Shown: positions 35,094 through 45,657, numbered from the stretch's first letter. The stretch: DNA of 47,267 bases from Leucogyrophana mollusca (GCA_021014945.1 MU266551.1:1-47267), one strand, 5' to 3'. The notes: a model not told the origin generated them from the letters alone. Translations and numbers: made by a program.

Positions 35094-35443
35094 TGAGGCA
35101 CAGTCCTTAGATGTTATTCTCATAACATACTTAAGTCTTGTCAGGGCATGGGAACTGGGTGCATTTGGTGGCAGGACCTACGAATATAACGTGTATCTCA
35201 GCCCCCAAGAAGTTCTTCATGAGCCTGGGAAGCACCATGAGTGGCATCAACTATACTTCCGCCGGTATCGAGGCGTAGGAAGAGGATGCAGACAAGAAGG
35301 TTAGCCGGGCCGCCCCGCCCCCGCCCCACGTCACGGGAGTCGGAGTTGGGGGTTGGACGCGACCCTTTGATTTGTGCTTGTTTGGCAAAGTTCGCGATGC
35401 CACCAGACTCAGGCGAAGCTGGCCATCTTCCGAAACATATCTC
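35094..35443. other. Divergent promoter region with GC-rich block
   Basis: Lies between the DUF6533 and helical-protein starts. A CCGCCCC-rich block with ACGTCAC (ATF/CREB-like half site) spans about 35310-35337. No gene seen. Confidence 0.4.
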
Positions 35444-37737
35444 ATGTCTTCAAACCACGCAGAGACGGGTTCACATCTTACTCCTTCTCGCATCAATCGT
35501 ATTCTTCGACCTCTGCGCAACAAATGCCTTGGTCTCGTCGCGTCGAACCCAATGCCGACTGCCGCTGCGCGCATTACTTATGTAGCGAAGCCCTCAGGCG
35601 TTTGGGCACCCGATGACGTCCCGCCGCTTGCTCTTCTTGAACCTTCTTTGGGTGCTGGGGCAAAACTGCGTCTTGACAAGAGCTCATCTGGCCAGTTCGA
35701 GCTTTCGCGAAAAATCCGTGCTGTTTGCGACGCTTTTCGTAATGTTGTTCAGGTCGCATTTGGCGTGACATGTCATGAGCATATACCGACCCTGGGGGCT
35801 TTGTGTTCTACGGTGATCGGTCAGAATATTCCGCTGGGTGGCGTCGGTGCCATCTCCGACAGGAACGAGGACGACCAGGTTGATGATAACGAGCTCTTGC
35901 AGCTTGTGGACGATATTTATGAATCCGTGCCACCCCACCTGCGAAGGTAATTTCTGCGAGCCCTGCCCTTCTCCTCACGAAAACATACTCAGATTTTGAA
36001 ATCTCGCGTAGGTGGGCAATAGTATCGCATGCACTGTCTATCATTCTGTCACTGTGCCCATCGCACCACACGCTGTCAAGCAACCTATTCGACATTTGTC
36101 TGACCTATGGTCTCATCCACGAGTCCTGCCTCCTCCTACAATCCATTCTTGAGTTCGCCTTTTTACCCTCGCCATCCACTCCAAGTCCTATCACTCACCC
36201 CGCCCACATCCCATACCTCGTGGACCTGCACGCAAGATGGATCAACGCAATGGGGACACCGTCCACTACGGAGGGGCTCAGCCCGTATACTACGTCCGCA
36301 TTCTCTCGCGCAGTCTTAGATGCCCTCGTGGGCTCGGGTGCCCATGCTGCGTGGGGATGCAAGGCTGTCCGCAGGTTCGCGCACAAACTGGAAACTTGTG
36401 ATTTTGAGTCCTTCGTGCCTATGGTTAACGGCTTAGCGGACGCAATTGCCGCAATTGAGCGAGGTCAGTTAAAGGGGAAGGCCAAAAACACCCAGACAGT
36501 CGATACCTCTGCCCTGAAACAACAGCTCGCAGATTGGATCAATATACTTATCGATCACATGTTCGACGAAAACGGGAAGACACAGGATACTACGTACACC
36601 CAGTACCTCGACATTGACACCTCGGTAGCACTATTGGAGCGTTGCTGCGCGGCGAAATGGCACGTTATGCGAATTGGGCCAACCGGGTCAGACACAGGCC
36701 TTTCAGACGTTCTCACAACTCTTGCAACGTGTTTATTCCTCACGTACCGAGGCACACCAGAGAAAATCCACTTGATAGAGAATTTGTTGAAAGAAACACG
36801 TCCGAATACCACGACTTTCGCCAAGCTGGTTGCATGCATGATTCCCACCCAGCTTGGAATATCTCCTCGAGAATCGGCAGAACGTTTCATGATACAATTG
36901 CAGGCCTACTCGTCTGTCCTTCGCCACGCCGGTCTTCGCAGCCTCGAGGCCTCACTATGGGCCTGTGCTCTTCGTCACTTCGAGACTACAATCGACACCA
37001 ACCAAGTGGGAATGGAAACATACCGACAGATGCTAACTGAGGGCGTCGATGACGCTGAGAGAAGATGTTTTGGCTCCGATATGCCAGACGGCAGTCCCTC
37101 CCAGTTGACGCAGAGCCAGCTGAGGAGTCACCGACGCCAAAGGCCAAGTGGTGAATGGGAGTGGGAGGAAATGGTTGGATGCTGGATTCGGAAGACACCA
37201 GATCACAAGCGGCGCAAAGTCGACCACGAGAGTCCCGCTTTTATAAGACGTCTCCTTCGCAGAGGTTCTGCTCGGACTCCTCTTATAGCGTCTCGGCCTG
37301 CATCAGCATCGTCCTCATCCACAACGTCGTCACGTCCCATCTTCTCTCGCTCTCCCTCGCTCCAAACCTCTGATTCTTTTGATGAAGAATCGGACCCATC
37401 GTCGGACGGCTACGATAAAGAGAATGACCCTGTACTTCGCTCTCCGACGTTACCTCGAAAACCTTTATCCAACAGGCGAACATCGAACTTTTCGTCTCTT
37501 CTCGCGGACGCTCAGATGAACCGCATAGTCCTGCACCCCAAACAGAAACCGCAGTCGACTATTGTCCAGAAATCTGTCCCGATACCCACACGCCACCTAC
37601 TACCCCAGCACACACCACCACGCCCTTCAAGACCACCGAGAGAATCCATTCCCGACATAATTTGTGCCCCTGTTGTCCTTCCCTCTGATGATTCATTGGA
37701 TCTTTTTGCCTACGCGACGTCCTCCCCGACCCGGTGA
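35444..37737 (+). CDS. Conserved-looking helical protein of unknown function
   Basis: I do not recognise a named domain. ATG 35444 gives MSSNHAETGSHLTPSRINRI. A single intron, 35947-36011, joins PHLRR to WAIVSHALSIILSLCPSHHT; the second exon then stays open for over 570 codons. The first 500 residues are largely amphipathic helix (LLLQSILEFAFLPSPS, SVALLERCCAAKWHVMRIG, IHLIENLLKETRPNT, YSSVLRHAGLRSLEASLWAC), suggesting a helical-repeat scaffold. The last 200 residues are Ser/Arg/Pro-rich and disordered with basic clusters (HKRRKVDHES, possible nuclear import signal). The total of about 740 residues with only one intron is unusual for this window. A nuclear scaffold is a guess. Confidence 0.75.
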
Positions 37738-38162
37738 CCTCTCTTCCGTCCCTCTGTTATCTACCGCTTTACTTGCGTGTTCCTGTTTCAGCACCCGGGT
37801 TTTTTCCCAAATTTTTCGTGCACTGCCCATCACTACTATACAGTGATACATTTGCTCTGTGTTGGGTCTACGTTGAACCCTCGTCGACTCTCACTTCGCA
37901 CCACCTCTGCGGAGGATGCGGGGTTCGGGTTGCGGGTGCTTCTGACGGAACTCGTGATGTACGATCTTTCTACTAATGACTGCGTCGTTCACTGATAGAA
38001 CTTCACTCAGACTACAGTTTAGATGTCAAGGTCAACTTGACCGGATCTCGCAATAACTACACTACCCACTCGTATCTATTCCTCCACTGTAACCACAGAA
38101 GAAAAGCCATATCAAAACGTAAGTATGCATAGAAAAGTGAAAGAGATGTAATGATAGGCAGG
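37738..38162. other. Intergenic between convergent genes
   Basis: 3' flanks of the helical protein and the GTPase. Short open frames only; nothing recognisable. Confidence 0.4.
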
Positions 38163-39533
38163 TTACGCTTCCTGTTGCCTACACCGCCTCATATGAGCCT
38201 CACCGAACAAGTCCCTCATCAGCTCCAGCTCGTCGATCACCTTCTTTGGGGCGTTTTCCCCTTTGGCGGTGGCGTACAAGGCGTTGTTTGAAACGATGTA
38301 CACCCTTCTGTCCGGCAAATTGGCGTCCGCGAGGTTCCGCTTCACGCTTGCACGGGTTTCCATGATGAACTGCTCGCGAGCAGCATTGTACAACTGGGTG
38401 CGACGACGAGGATCTTCCTCCTCTTCCTCGCTATCATACCCCATCTCCTTCATGATATTCCGAATGTGTGCATCTGCCTTCGAGCGAACAATGTAGGTCG
38501 GTATATCGAATCGCGCGCAATTCATAAGGATTGCGACGTCCGTCATCGTGAAACGATTGTCGAAAAGAACGATGATGCAGTCGAAGACGTAGAGACCCTG
38601 CGCATTGAAATATTGCCAGTCCGGTATCTTCAAGGTACCCGCGCCCGGGATATCGTACCACACGAATGGGTTTTGGCTATCCGAGTCTGGAAATCGTGCA
38701 ACGTTGAGTGTGGTCTCCGTTACACCCGTAGCAGCTGCCCCCCGCTCCTTGTTACGTCGCCCGATGAACGCGTTTATCAAGCTCGACTTGCCTCCTCCCG
38801 CGACACCTGCGATGGCGAAATGGAAGAGGCCCTCCTTGTATTGAATCTTTCTCTTTGCTTTGCTCAGCTCCTCGGGTGTAGGCATGACGACAGGCTGGAT
38901 GCCCTCACGAAGTTTGCGTTCTGCTTCCTCCTGCGCCTCTCGAGCCTTTCTGGCCCCTTCGTCCGCTTCCTTGGCAGCTTTGTCTGCTGCGTCTCGAGCG
39001 GCTTGAGCACTTTTGATGTCTTCTTCTACCTTGCGTGCCACCCGTTCAGCTTCCGCCCTCGCGGCAGCTTCAACTTCTCTTGCGTGCTCCTGAGCTGCGC
39101 GTGTTCGCCGTCTCTCTTCCTCCATCTCCCTGGCTGACTGCGCCATCTGCTCTCTCATGGCCTGACCAACCCTCTGCGCCTCCTCCTGCGCTCGCTGGGC
39201 TTGCTCCTGAGCCACTCTTGCCGCTCTCTCAGAATCTTCCCTTGCTATCCGTACAGCCCTCTCTGCATCCTCTTGGGCAGCTCGCGCGATCCTAATGCTA
39301 TGCTCGGCCTCTTGCGCGATCCTCTGAGCGTTATCTTTTGCGATTTGCGCATCTCTCTCTGCATCCCTTCTCGCATCCTCCGCTGCCCTCTGGGCAGCCC
39401 TTGCACTCTCGGCCTCCTCAATTCCGACGATAGTAGGGTTTCGACGGTCAGGGCCAGATCGAAGTCCTCTGATGAAGCGTACCACTTCAGCCCCGACGGA
39501 CAATACACCAGTCACCACAGAGAAGAAACCCAT
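38163..39533 (-). CDS. IRG-like (p47) GTPase with long Ala-rich helix
   Basis: GTPase of the immunity-related (IIGP) type, 456 residues in one uninterrupted exon. Residues 37-212 are an Ala/Arg/Glu-rich helix with 11-residue periodicity (RIARAAQEDAE, RAVRIAREDSE, RAARVAQEQAQ). The G domain has G1 GVAGGGKSS (243-251), G2-like TGVTETT (269-275), G3 DIPG (294-297, in FVWYDIPGAGT) and G4 SKAD (351-354, after IVR). The VTETT...WYDIPGxGT spacing and the C-x-x-VR-[ST]-K-x-D layout match vertebrate IRGs, which act on intracellular membranes in cell-autonomous defence. Basidiomycete members are uncharacterised to my knowledge. The N terminus begins MGFFSVVTG; Gly2 is present but Ser is at position 5, so myristoylation is doubtful. 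An acidic loop EEEEED follows the G4 region. It lies 790 bp downstream of the CHAT gene, on the same strand. Confidence 0.85.
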   Translation of the reverse strand: MGFFSVVTGVLSVGAEVVRFIRGLRSGPDRRNPTIVGIEEAESARAAQRAAEDARRDAERDAQIAKDNAQRIAQEAEHSIRIARAAQEDAERAVRIAREDSERAARVAQEQAQRAQEEAQRVGQAMREQMAQSAREMEEERRRTRAAQEHAREVEAAARAEAERVARKVEEDIKSAQAARDAADKAAKEADEGARKAREAQEEAERKLREGIQPVVMPTPEELSKAKRKIQYKEGLFHFAIAGVAGGGKSSLINAFIGRRNKERGAAATGVTETTLNVARFPDSDSQNPFVWYDIPGAGTLKIPDWQYFNAQGLYVFDCIIVLFDNRFTMTDVAILMNCARFDIPTYIVRSKADAHIRNIMKEMGYDSEEEEEDPRRRTQLYNAAREQFIMETRASVKRNLADANLPDRRVYIVSNNALYATAKGENAPKKVIDELELMRDLFGEAHMRRCRQQEA

Positions 39534-40322
39534 CTGTCAATAGGGTACGATGGGAGGCAAGTGTGGGTAGTCTTTGAACGAATCCGTTAAGAAATTGCGG
39601 AATAAGACAGAATCACGGCAGGTATTCTCAAGGACGAGCAATGGCGACTATCGATGGCGAAGAAAGCGACAAACGCGAAGCTCATATAAGGGCCTGCATT
39701 GCTGGGCCTCGAGGCCAGGGTCCATCTGAAATAGCCATATGGGTACGAGGTGAGTTGGGCTGTAGGCGCCTATTGAGCACAACTTTCAACGAAAAAGGCT
39801 CAGGCGTTTGGGCAAACCTGCTTCTATCGTCAGGGGCTCAGCTTGTTGACGCCCGGTGATTCACTCACGGTTCGGAAACAGCCTATCAAAGACAGCGGCT
39901 GTAAGTTTAGGGTCTGGCCTCGCGTTCAAGTTGAGGTCCATCTGTGATATGATAGACGCGCATGGCGGAGCTCCCTTCTACCTTCACTGTGATAGTTACC
40001 AGCACATTCTCACAGTCACTGCGTGTTTGATTGAGGATCCACTATGGCCAGTTTGAGCAGCTATGTACATTGCATGCGTCAGTTCTTGCGGCTTCACCTT
40101 CAATACTGCGGATTTCGCATGCAATTTGTTCTCTAGTATGTCACATTTCTCGGCCTGAACATTGGTATTGCATCACCTTCTGAAAGGTAGCGTCTGGAAC
40201 GCCCGTCTGAAGGCTGGCCCTTTCCTCGGACTACGATTTCTCTTATTGGCGATTGCTCAACAGTTTATCTGGGGTTTGACTGGTCATTCTAAGATCTGTA
40301 CAGGGATTACAGCGCTCTACAG
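39534..40322. other. Intergenic between CHAT and GTPase genes, with a weak small-gene candidate
   Basis: GTPase 5' flank. On the plus strand ATG 39641 opens a frame (MATIDGEESDKREAHIRA) that could splice at a canonical 54-nt intron 39750-39803 (GTGAGT...CTCAG) into VWANLLLSSGAQLVDAR. A further frame to 40056 has an aromatic/Cys stretch (FYLHCDSYQH). I recognise none of it and cannot join the last part confidently. Confidence 0.3.
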
Positions 40323-43300
40323 TCAAGCACCGATGTGAATAAAAACAATTCTTTGGTCCAGTGGTACTCCTCTGCTCGCCAGTGTCCTTGAAGCTCTATT
40401 GAGCGCCATCGCTGCCCTGGTGGCGTCGAGTATTCCGCCGTCAAACATGTTTCGATAGAACTCTTGGGTCATACGTTCGACAGTCCCATCATCGACTGCC
40501 CACATGGATCCAATGACACTTCGATATCCAGAAAATTGCATTCCGGCCGCCAGGTGGATGACTTCGTCGGGCGTGGCGCTATCCACTGTAGCGGTGTGGC
40601 AGGCAGATAAGAACGCAAACTCGGGATGAGACAGGTGCTCCTGGATGATGTCTTGAAGCCGAAGAGGTCCGTCATGCAACGCGAAGGACGACATGTATGG
40701 GCTAGATAGATCTTGCCTTCCGTGACACATGAGGTGGAGCCAGCTGTGGGTTTTCAGCCCTTGCAGTACTGCGTCCCGACTAGCACCTGCACCACTGATT
40801 CGACTGAAGTTCATCAACGAGGACGCAGCATCCTCGACAATACGAAGCTCTCCATCCACCGATTTGAGTTCAATTTCTTCAGAGCCGTTATGGGGGTTTG
40901 CCTGACCGACTGCAAGAAAGGTAGGCGCCGCGTCCACTTGCTCTCGCCTGGACCTGATTAGTGCAGACAACGTGGGGGTGTAAGATGAGATGTAAAGGGA
41001 CGAAAAGTTGAGCTCCCCTCTGCGGTACGGACCAGCAGCGTGAATTGGCAGGGTCGTCAACAAGGACGTCGGACACCACCACACCCTGGAGCTTTTCGGC
41101 ACAATTTGTTGCAGCGTCTGCGTGATAGGTCCAACAATGAAATCCCATAGATCGCGTAGAATCGGGACGAGCTGTTTCTCTCTCTTTTTCTCCTCGCCTT
41201 GTGCTGCCGTCGTCTTCAGTGCACTTGCAAATCGTGAGGACATATCGCTTATCATCGACTGAGTTACATGCAAGCGAACCAAGACAGGTTGCTCGCTGCT
41301 CGTGATGATGATGGCGTCGCAACGGGCACGGCTTATGTTGACAATGATGATGGGGCCCTCGTTTGCTGCCGCTTGTAGGTTTACAAACAGCAGAGGCCTG
41401 AGGAAACTTTCGTAGCCCGCAATGCTGCGGATTTCATCGACAGTGACATCCCATTCGTGCGAGATCTCCTGGTACCGCTGACCATCCTCTATCACATCAG
41501 AAAGGTTGCTACCGCCTTCACCAGTGTGCGTTCCGCAGCGTTCTAGAAGTCGGCTTAGGTGCTCGAGTTTAATTGCCAGCCGCCGACCACGATCGCCCAA
41601 CGCGCGTAGAGTATCGAGCGGAGTCCTGAACCTGGCGAGTTGTGTCCAGAGGAGGGCCCTCCCTTGCTCTAACAGTTCCACGGCAGCATCCAGCTGTCCG
41701 CGTCCGATCGCGCATGCTGCTGCGTCAGACGCCAAAGATGATGGTGCGATTGTGCGCAGGATGTGATGACGTGACAGAAGGGATGGCGCCACTACAACGT
41801 GGCGATCCAGCAGATCCAGCGACGCGCGATATGCAGCTACTTGAGATGAATGTCCTCGTGACTTGGAAACCCAATCAAGCGAGGATTCGAGTCGTTTGGA
41901 TGGGCTGGCGGAAGGGAGATTGACGGCCTTCTCGGTGTATAGGATGCCTTCCTCAAAGTCAGATTTTTGGTGGTATAGCGCATAGCGATGGTTGAGTGCG
42001 GAAGCGAACGTCAGGTATAGGGTGTAAAGTTGGGGGTGGCCATCGGGTAAAATTTGTTGCGCGTTGTTCAGCTGATCAAAGGCGAGCTCTACATCCAACG
42101 CCTCGCCACGCAATGAAAACCTTTCCAAGAGCATGACAGCGAGGTTGGACATGAATTGTGCACTGTCAGTGTCGTTGGTATCGCAGGAGCAAACCGCTTC
42201 GCGGGCATGCTCGATGGCTGTAGTGAGGTTTTTGGGCTGGCGAAGTCGCCTAAAACGCGTGAGCAAGGCGCCGCCCAGGTTACTGTGCGAAGCCGTGTGG
42301 TGTCGATGTCCCGGTGGACACAATACATGCGCCTCGCTCAATTGTTCAATAGCCATGTGTAGGTCGGCGAGGTTATAGCGTTCATTGAAGCGATCAAGCA
42401 GGGCAGCGGCGAGATTGTTAAGGAGTTTGTAGTCCACCTCCCCTGGTCGTGCTGATTGCAGCGCTTCTTGGTGATACACAATTGCTCGATCAAGGTCAGA
42501 GATATCTCTGAAGTGGTGGAAGCGCAATCTTGTCGATAGACCCAAATTGTTGAGCGTAGCAGAACGGCCGGTGTGCCCTTTGGGCCGGAGTTGTAGCGCC
42601 GCCATTAAATGTCTGATGGATAGGTGCATGTCATCAATGCTCCCGCGCTGGATGAACCGCAAATTCATATCGAGGCCAAGATTGTTGAGCAGAACCCCGC
42701 GGCGGGGGTAGCCAAGTGGGCATACACGCAGGGCCTCTTTTCCGTGGCGGATGGCTGAATCCAGGTCGGTGATGTTGGCGTCACGAGAATACCTTTCCTC
42801 GTAGTAGACAGCAACATCGTGGACAACCTCCAGATATGTCGGCTGACCTGGGCTGCAAAGTGAGAGCGCTTCATTGAGCCATCTTATGGCTAGGTCGAGT
42901 TCCTTTCCAGCACTCCATCGCTGATGGTGTGCCCAGTGCGCCTTTGCGAGGTTTATGAACGAGCTGAGGCGCTGTGGATGGGCGGGAAGGGCGACGGCTA
43001 TGTTGAGGTAGCCGATGGCCTGGTGTATGTCTCTTTCGTTCCCTGACTCGGTGAAGCGCGTCTGCAATACCCCACCAATGTTATTCAGCACCTCTGCATA
43101 GTCCGAACCTGCCTCCTCATGGCACACACGCAACGCTTCGACAAGGGCATCGGCGGCGCGATCGAGGTCTGATGCTTGCTTACGATCGCTCGCAACGAAA
43201 AGACTGTAGAGATGAGCGCCGAGATTGGACAATAATTTCGCGCGGCCGGGATCATTGTGTGGGCACATCGATAGTGCTTCTTTATCGTGTGAGATAGCGA

Positions 43301-44012
43301 GGTGCAGCAGCCGAAGGTCTGGACTATCACGTTGCTGCTCGAAGAGCGCATGCAGCGCAGCTGCATACTCTCGGAGCGAGCACCAGCGAGATTCGCTGTC
43401 TGGAGGGCTCAGGTCCAACGCGGTTTTATTGTGTGTGACGACTTTCTCTAGGTCGGCAACATCTCCAGTACGCTCAAAGCGTGCACGTAAAGCGGATGCG
43501 AGACTCTGATGCGACTGAGCACGACGAGGATTATGTTTCAGCGACGCGGATTCTGCGAGACGATCTATAGCTGCATCCAGGTCAACAGAATTATTTTGCC
43601 TGACGTATCGCGTCTGCAGGGCAGCACTAAGATCATCCAGTAAAGATGCACGATCTGGCGGGGACGCCGCAAGAGCTGAGGTTAGGTGGACAATGGTCAA
43701 GTCGAGATCTTCAGCGTTTCCTTTGCCCTGCCCATCTCCAGCGGCCTGCTGTCGCGTCCAAAGAGCTGCGGCAAGGTTTCGAAGGGACGCGTATCGGTGC
43801 GGGTGACCTATGGGGCGTAAAAGAAGAGTCTCCTCGTTGTGCGTGACAGCGAGATCAAGGTCCGCTAAGCTACCATGTTCGGTGAAGCGTGCCCATGCAG
43901 CGTTTGCAATGTCAGCAATGTAATAGGACAGGTCAACTCTTGTCGCCGCATATTGATCTTGTGCACAATCAAAGTCTACGTTGTTGTTGCGCGGGGAATA
44001 CCAGCCCTTCAA
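40323..44012 (-). CDS. Large TPR-repeat protein with C-terminal CHAT (caspase-like) domain
   Basis: At least 1,229 residues open without an intron. The first 750 are degenerate tetratricopeptide units with the recurring pattern of about 50 residues seen in basidiomycete CHAT proteins (DLDLAVTHNEETLLLRP, DLEKVVTHNKTALDLSP, DLDRAIVYHQEALQSARPGE, DLDSAIRHGKEALRVCPLG). A linker (LLEQGRALLWTQLARFRTPL) leads to the CHAT domain, which ends at TGA near 40323. The catalytic dyad is readable: His at about residue 1097 (HLMCHGRQD) and Cys at about 1138 (FAFLSACHTAT). GYRSVIGSMWAVDDGTVERM follows as in the family. CHAT proteases cut specific partners, as in separase-like and bacterial TPR-CHAT effectors. 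Position 44012 is a TTG; the frame is open to about 44110 with no ATG, so the start is in an unfound upstream exon. Confidence 0.88.
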   Translation of the reverse strand: MKGWYSPRNNNVDFDCAQDQYAATRVDLSYYIADIANAAWARFTEHGSLADLDLAVTHNEETLLLRPIGHPHRYASLRNLAAALWTRQQAAGDGQGKGNAEDLDLTIVHLTSALAASPPDRASLLDDLSAALQTRYVRQNNSVDLDAAIDRLAESASLKHNPRRAQSHQSLASALRARFERTGDVADLEKVVTHNKTALDLSPPDSESRWCSLREYAAALHALFEQQRDSPDLRLLHLAISHDKEALSMCPHNDPGRAKLLSNLGAHLYSLFVASDRKQASDLDRAADALVEALRVCHEEAGSDYAEVLNNIGGVLQTRFTESGNERDIHQAIGYLNIAVALPAHPQRLSSFINLAKAHWAHHQRWSAGKELDLAIRWLNEALSLCSPGQPTYLEVVHDVAVYYEERYSRDANITDLDSAIRHGKEALRVCPLGYPRRGVLLNNLGLDMNLRFIQRGSIDDMHLSIRHLMAALQLRPKGHTGRSATLNNLGLSTRLRFHHFRDISDLDRAIVYHQEALQSARPGEVDYKLLNNLAAALLDRFNERYNLADLHMAIEQLSEAHVLCPPGHRHHTASHSNLGGALLTRFRRLRQPKNLTTAIEHAREAVCSCDTNDTDSAQFMSNLAVMLLERFSLRGEALDVELAFDQLNNAQQILPDGHPQLYTLYLTFASALNHRYALYHQKSDFEEGILYTEKAVNLPSASPSKRLESSLDWVSKSRGHSSQVAAYRASLDLLDRHVVVAPSLLSRHHILRTIAPSSLASDAAACAIGRGQLDAAVELLEQGRALLWTQLARFRTPLDTLRALGDRGRRLAIKLEHLSRLLERCGTHTGEGGSNLSDVIEDGQRYQEISHEWDVTVDEIRSIAGYESFLRPLLFVNLQAAANEGPIIIVNISRARCDAIIITSSEQPVLVRLHVTQSMISDMSSRFASALKTTAAQGEEKKREKQLVPILRDLWDFIVGPITQTLQQIVPKSSRVWWCPTSLLTTLPIHAAGPYRRGELNFSSLYISSYTPTLSALIRSRREQVDAAPTFLAVGQANPHNGSEEIELKSVDGELRIVEDAASSLMNFSRISGAGASRDAVLQGLKTHSWLHLMCHGRQDLSSPYMSSFALHDGPLRLQDIIQEHLSHPEFAFLSACHTATVDSATPDEVIHLAAGMQFSGYRSVIGSMWAVDDGTVERMTQEFYRNMFDGGILDATRAAMALNRASRTLASRGVPLDQRIVFIHIGA

Positions 44013-44103
44013 ATTGGGAAGGACACACGATGCTGAGAAGTACCGGCCCGACGAGTCGTCTCCTGCTTTTTGCGGTACCAGGAGGACGGCAGCTGACCAT
44101 GGA

Positions 44104-44124
44104 GACAGAATGATTCATTCTGTC
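44104..44124. repeat. 21-bp inverted repeat upstream of the CHAT gene
   Basis: Perfect 10-base arms GACAGAATGA and TCATTCTGTC flank a single T. The GACAGAAT/ATTCTGTC arms also form the outer ends of the 48-bp palindrome at 151-198. A regulatory or transposon-footprint role is possible. Confidence 0.7.
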
Positions 44125-45398
44125 CACGGCACTGAAACACACAACGAATTGGATTGCAATCAAGCAAAATAGGCGAAGAACTGACATTTTCGAAATAGCT
44201 GAGTTGAGTAACATAGTCGTAGGACGTGAGGGCCTGCACGCAATGTTAGACTCGGCTGAGAACGAACCGTAATTGCTTACCGCTGGCCAATCTGGTGTGG
44301 GGTTGGGATCGCACCCACTTAAGCGCCAGTACTTATAAAGTATTGCGTGAACAGGATGCTGCCTGCACGAGGAAAGGGGTTGGACAGAGAGCATCCAGAT
44401 AGCACATGCACAACTCTATTGGGCGTTTGATGTGAGGGATGCCATCGTTAGAGGTATAGGGATAGGGTCCTTACATCAGAATACGCCTTTGTACTTATCT
44501 ACACCTCCCTGGGTCTTGAATTTGTGCATACGACACTCCTGAGTCTATTCTGGTCGTGTTTAATCAAATCTGAAGATTGCGCAATGCCTGCCAAGTGCAG
44601 AAACCACTCGATCGTAAAATGGGGTAAAGATGCAGAAAGAACCCCACCTTCGTGGCGGCCACATTGCCCAGCTTCCTCCAGGCCACTGACACCTTTCGCA
44701 TAAGTTGCGCAAATTCACCCCAAACGGTCAAAAATTTCGATTTCTGCGCGAAAAAAATAATACAAATGATGATGGAGACGACACACCCACCCACGTACGG
44801 AACGGAACGTGAGTAGAGACAAGGGGAGGGGGATACGCAGAAGCGCAACGGACAATAGGATCATACTAGTACAGGCCGCATTGTGGTTGAGACCGAGACT
44901 GGGAACGCAAGCCAGGGACGAAAAACGACGAGCGCTTAATGAATGAACGAGGATCGATGGTGGTAAGGACTTTGTGCGGATGAGTGAGTCAATGAAGCTC
45001 AAGAAGAAGTATATGAAGGCAGGAAGGAAACGATAACGGGTCAAATGTCCAAGCAATCAAAAGGAAGGACATTGGGAAACTGCTTAGTCATGTCGGAGAT
45101 TTCTTATTTCTATTACGAGCCGTTGCAAGCCGTTGAAATGCCACAATAACCTGGCAGTCTTAAAATAAACTTACAATAAAGTACGCCGATTTCAATGTTA
45201 ATTGCCATGTGGATTGTGATGGCGGTTGCAATGACCATTTCAAGTGGGGTGTTACATTGTAACAGGTTGTGATGGCTGAGCGATCTTGTCACGCGTTGCA
45301 ATGGCAATCGGTCATGATAAGAGCGAGCACTGATTGAAAAAAGATAATCTTATCAAAAGATATTGCCACTGCACCTCTGGATTTTAACTGTGTTTGTA

Positions 45399-45489
45399 TC
45401 GTGATTCGAACTGGCAACCTTGTTGGAATTGGATTGTTAATTAGGAATACTCACAACTTACTTACCACACGCATAACCACTACACTATT
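45399..45489 (-). other. tRNA-derived (SINE-like) element with pol III A and B boxes
   Basis: On the minus strand, TAGTGTAGTGGTTATG (A-box-like, about 45487-45472) is followed about 70 nt later by GCCAGTTCGAATCACG (B-box-like, about 45415-45400), which has the T-loop TTCGAAT. The spacing fits an internal pol III promoter. The 7-nt ends do not pair into an acceptor stem and the anticodon arm is not foldable by eye, so this is a degenerate tRNA or a SINE head rather than a working tRNA. Confidence 0.45.
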
Positions 45490-45656
45490 AGTCCTTAGAA
45501 TACATAGGAAACGTTCATGAATATATTGTGCTTCTGTACACTTAGAACATTTATATTATAAGTGAACCATAGTATTGCAGGAACTTGCTCAACAAGGACT
45601 ATTTACGAGTCGACTGACGAGTACAATTGCTCTTTCTACTAGCCTCTCCACGGCCA

Positions 45657-45657
<1 letters not shown>

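Larger units (their letters stand above)
44013..45598. other. Intergenic upstream of CHAT gene
   Basis: Probably contains the missing first exon(s) and promoter of the CHAT gene (possible short frames starting near 44190-44211 on the minus strand). It also holds a 21-bp inverted repeat at 44104-44124, a 13-bp palindrome GTTACATTGTAAC at 45251-45263, and an A/B-box element at 45399-45489. Minus-strand frames at 44564-45056 show no family similarity. Confidence 0.4.

Noticed and set aside
38466..39137. 223-codon plus-strand frame opposite the GTPase
   Set aside because: Antisense shadow of the biased Ala/Arg/Glu coding sequence; the minus strand carries all family motifs.
44564..45056. Two overlapping minus-strand frames with hydrophobic stretches
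   Set aside because: Composition follows the local base pattern, there is no recognisable motif, and no splice structure links them to the CHAT gene.
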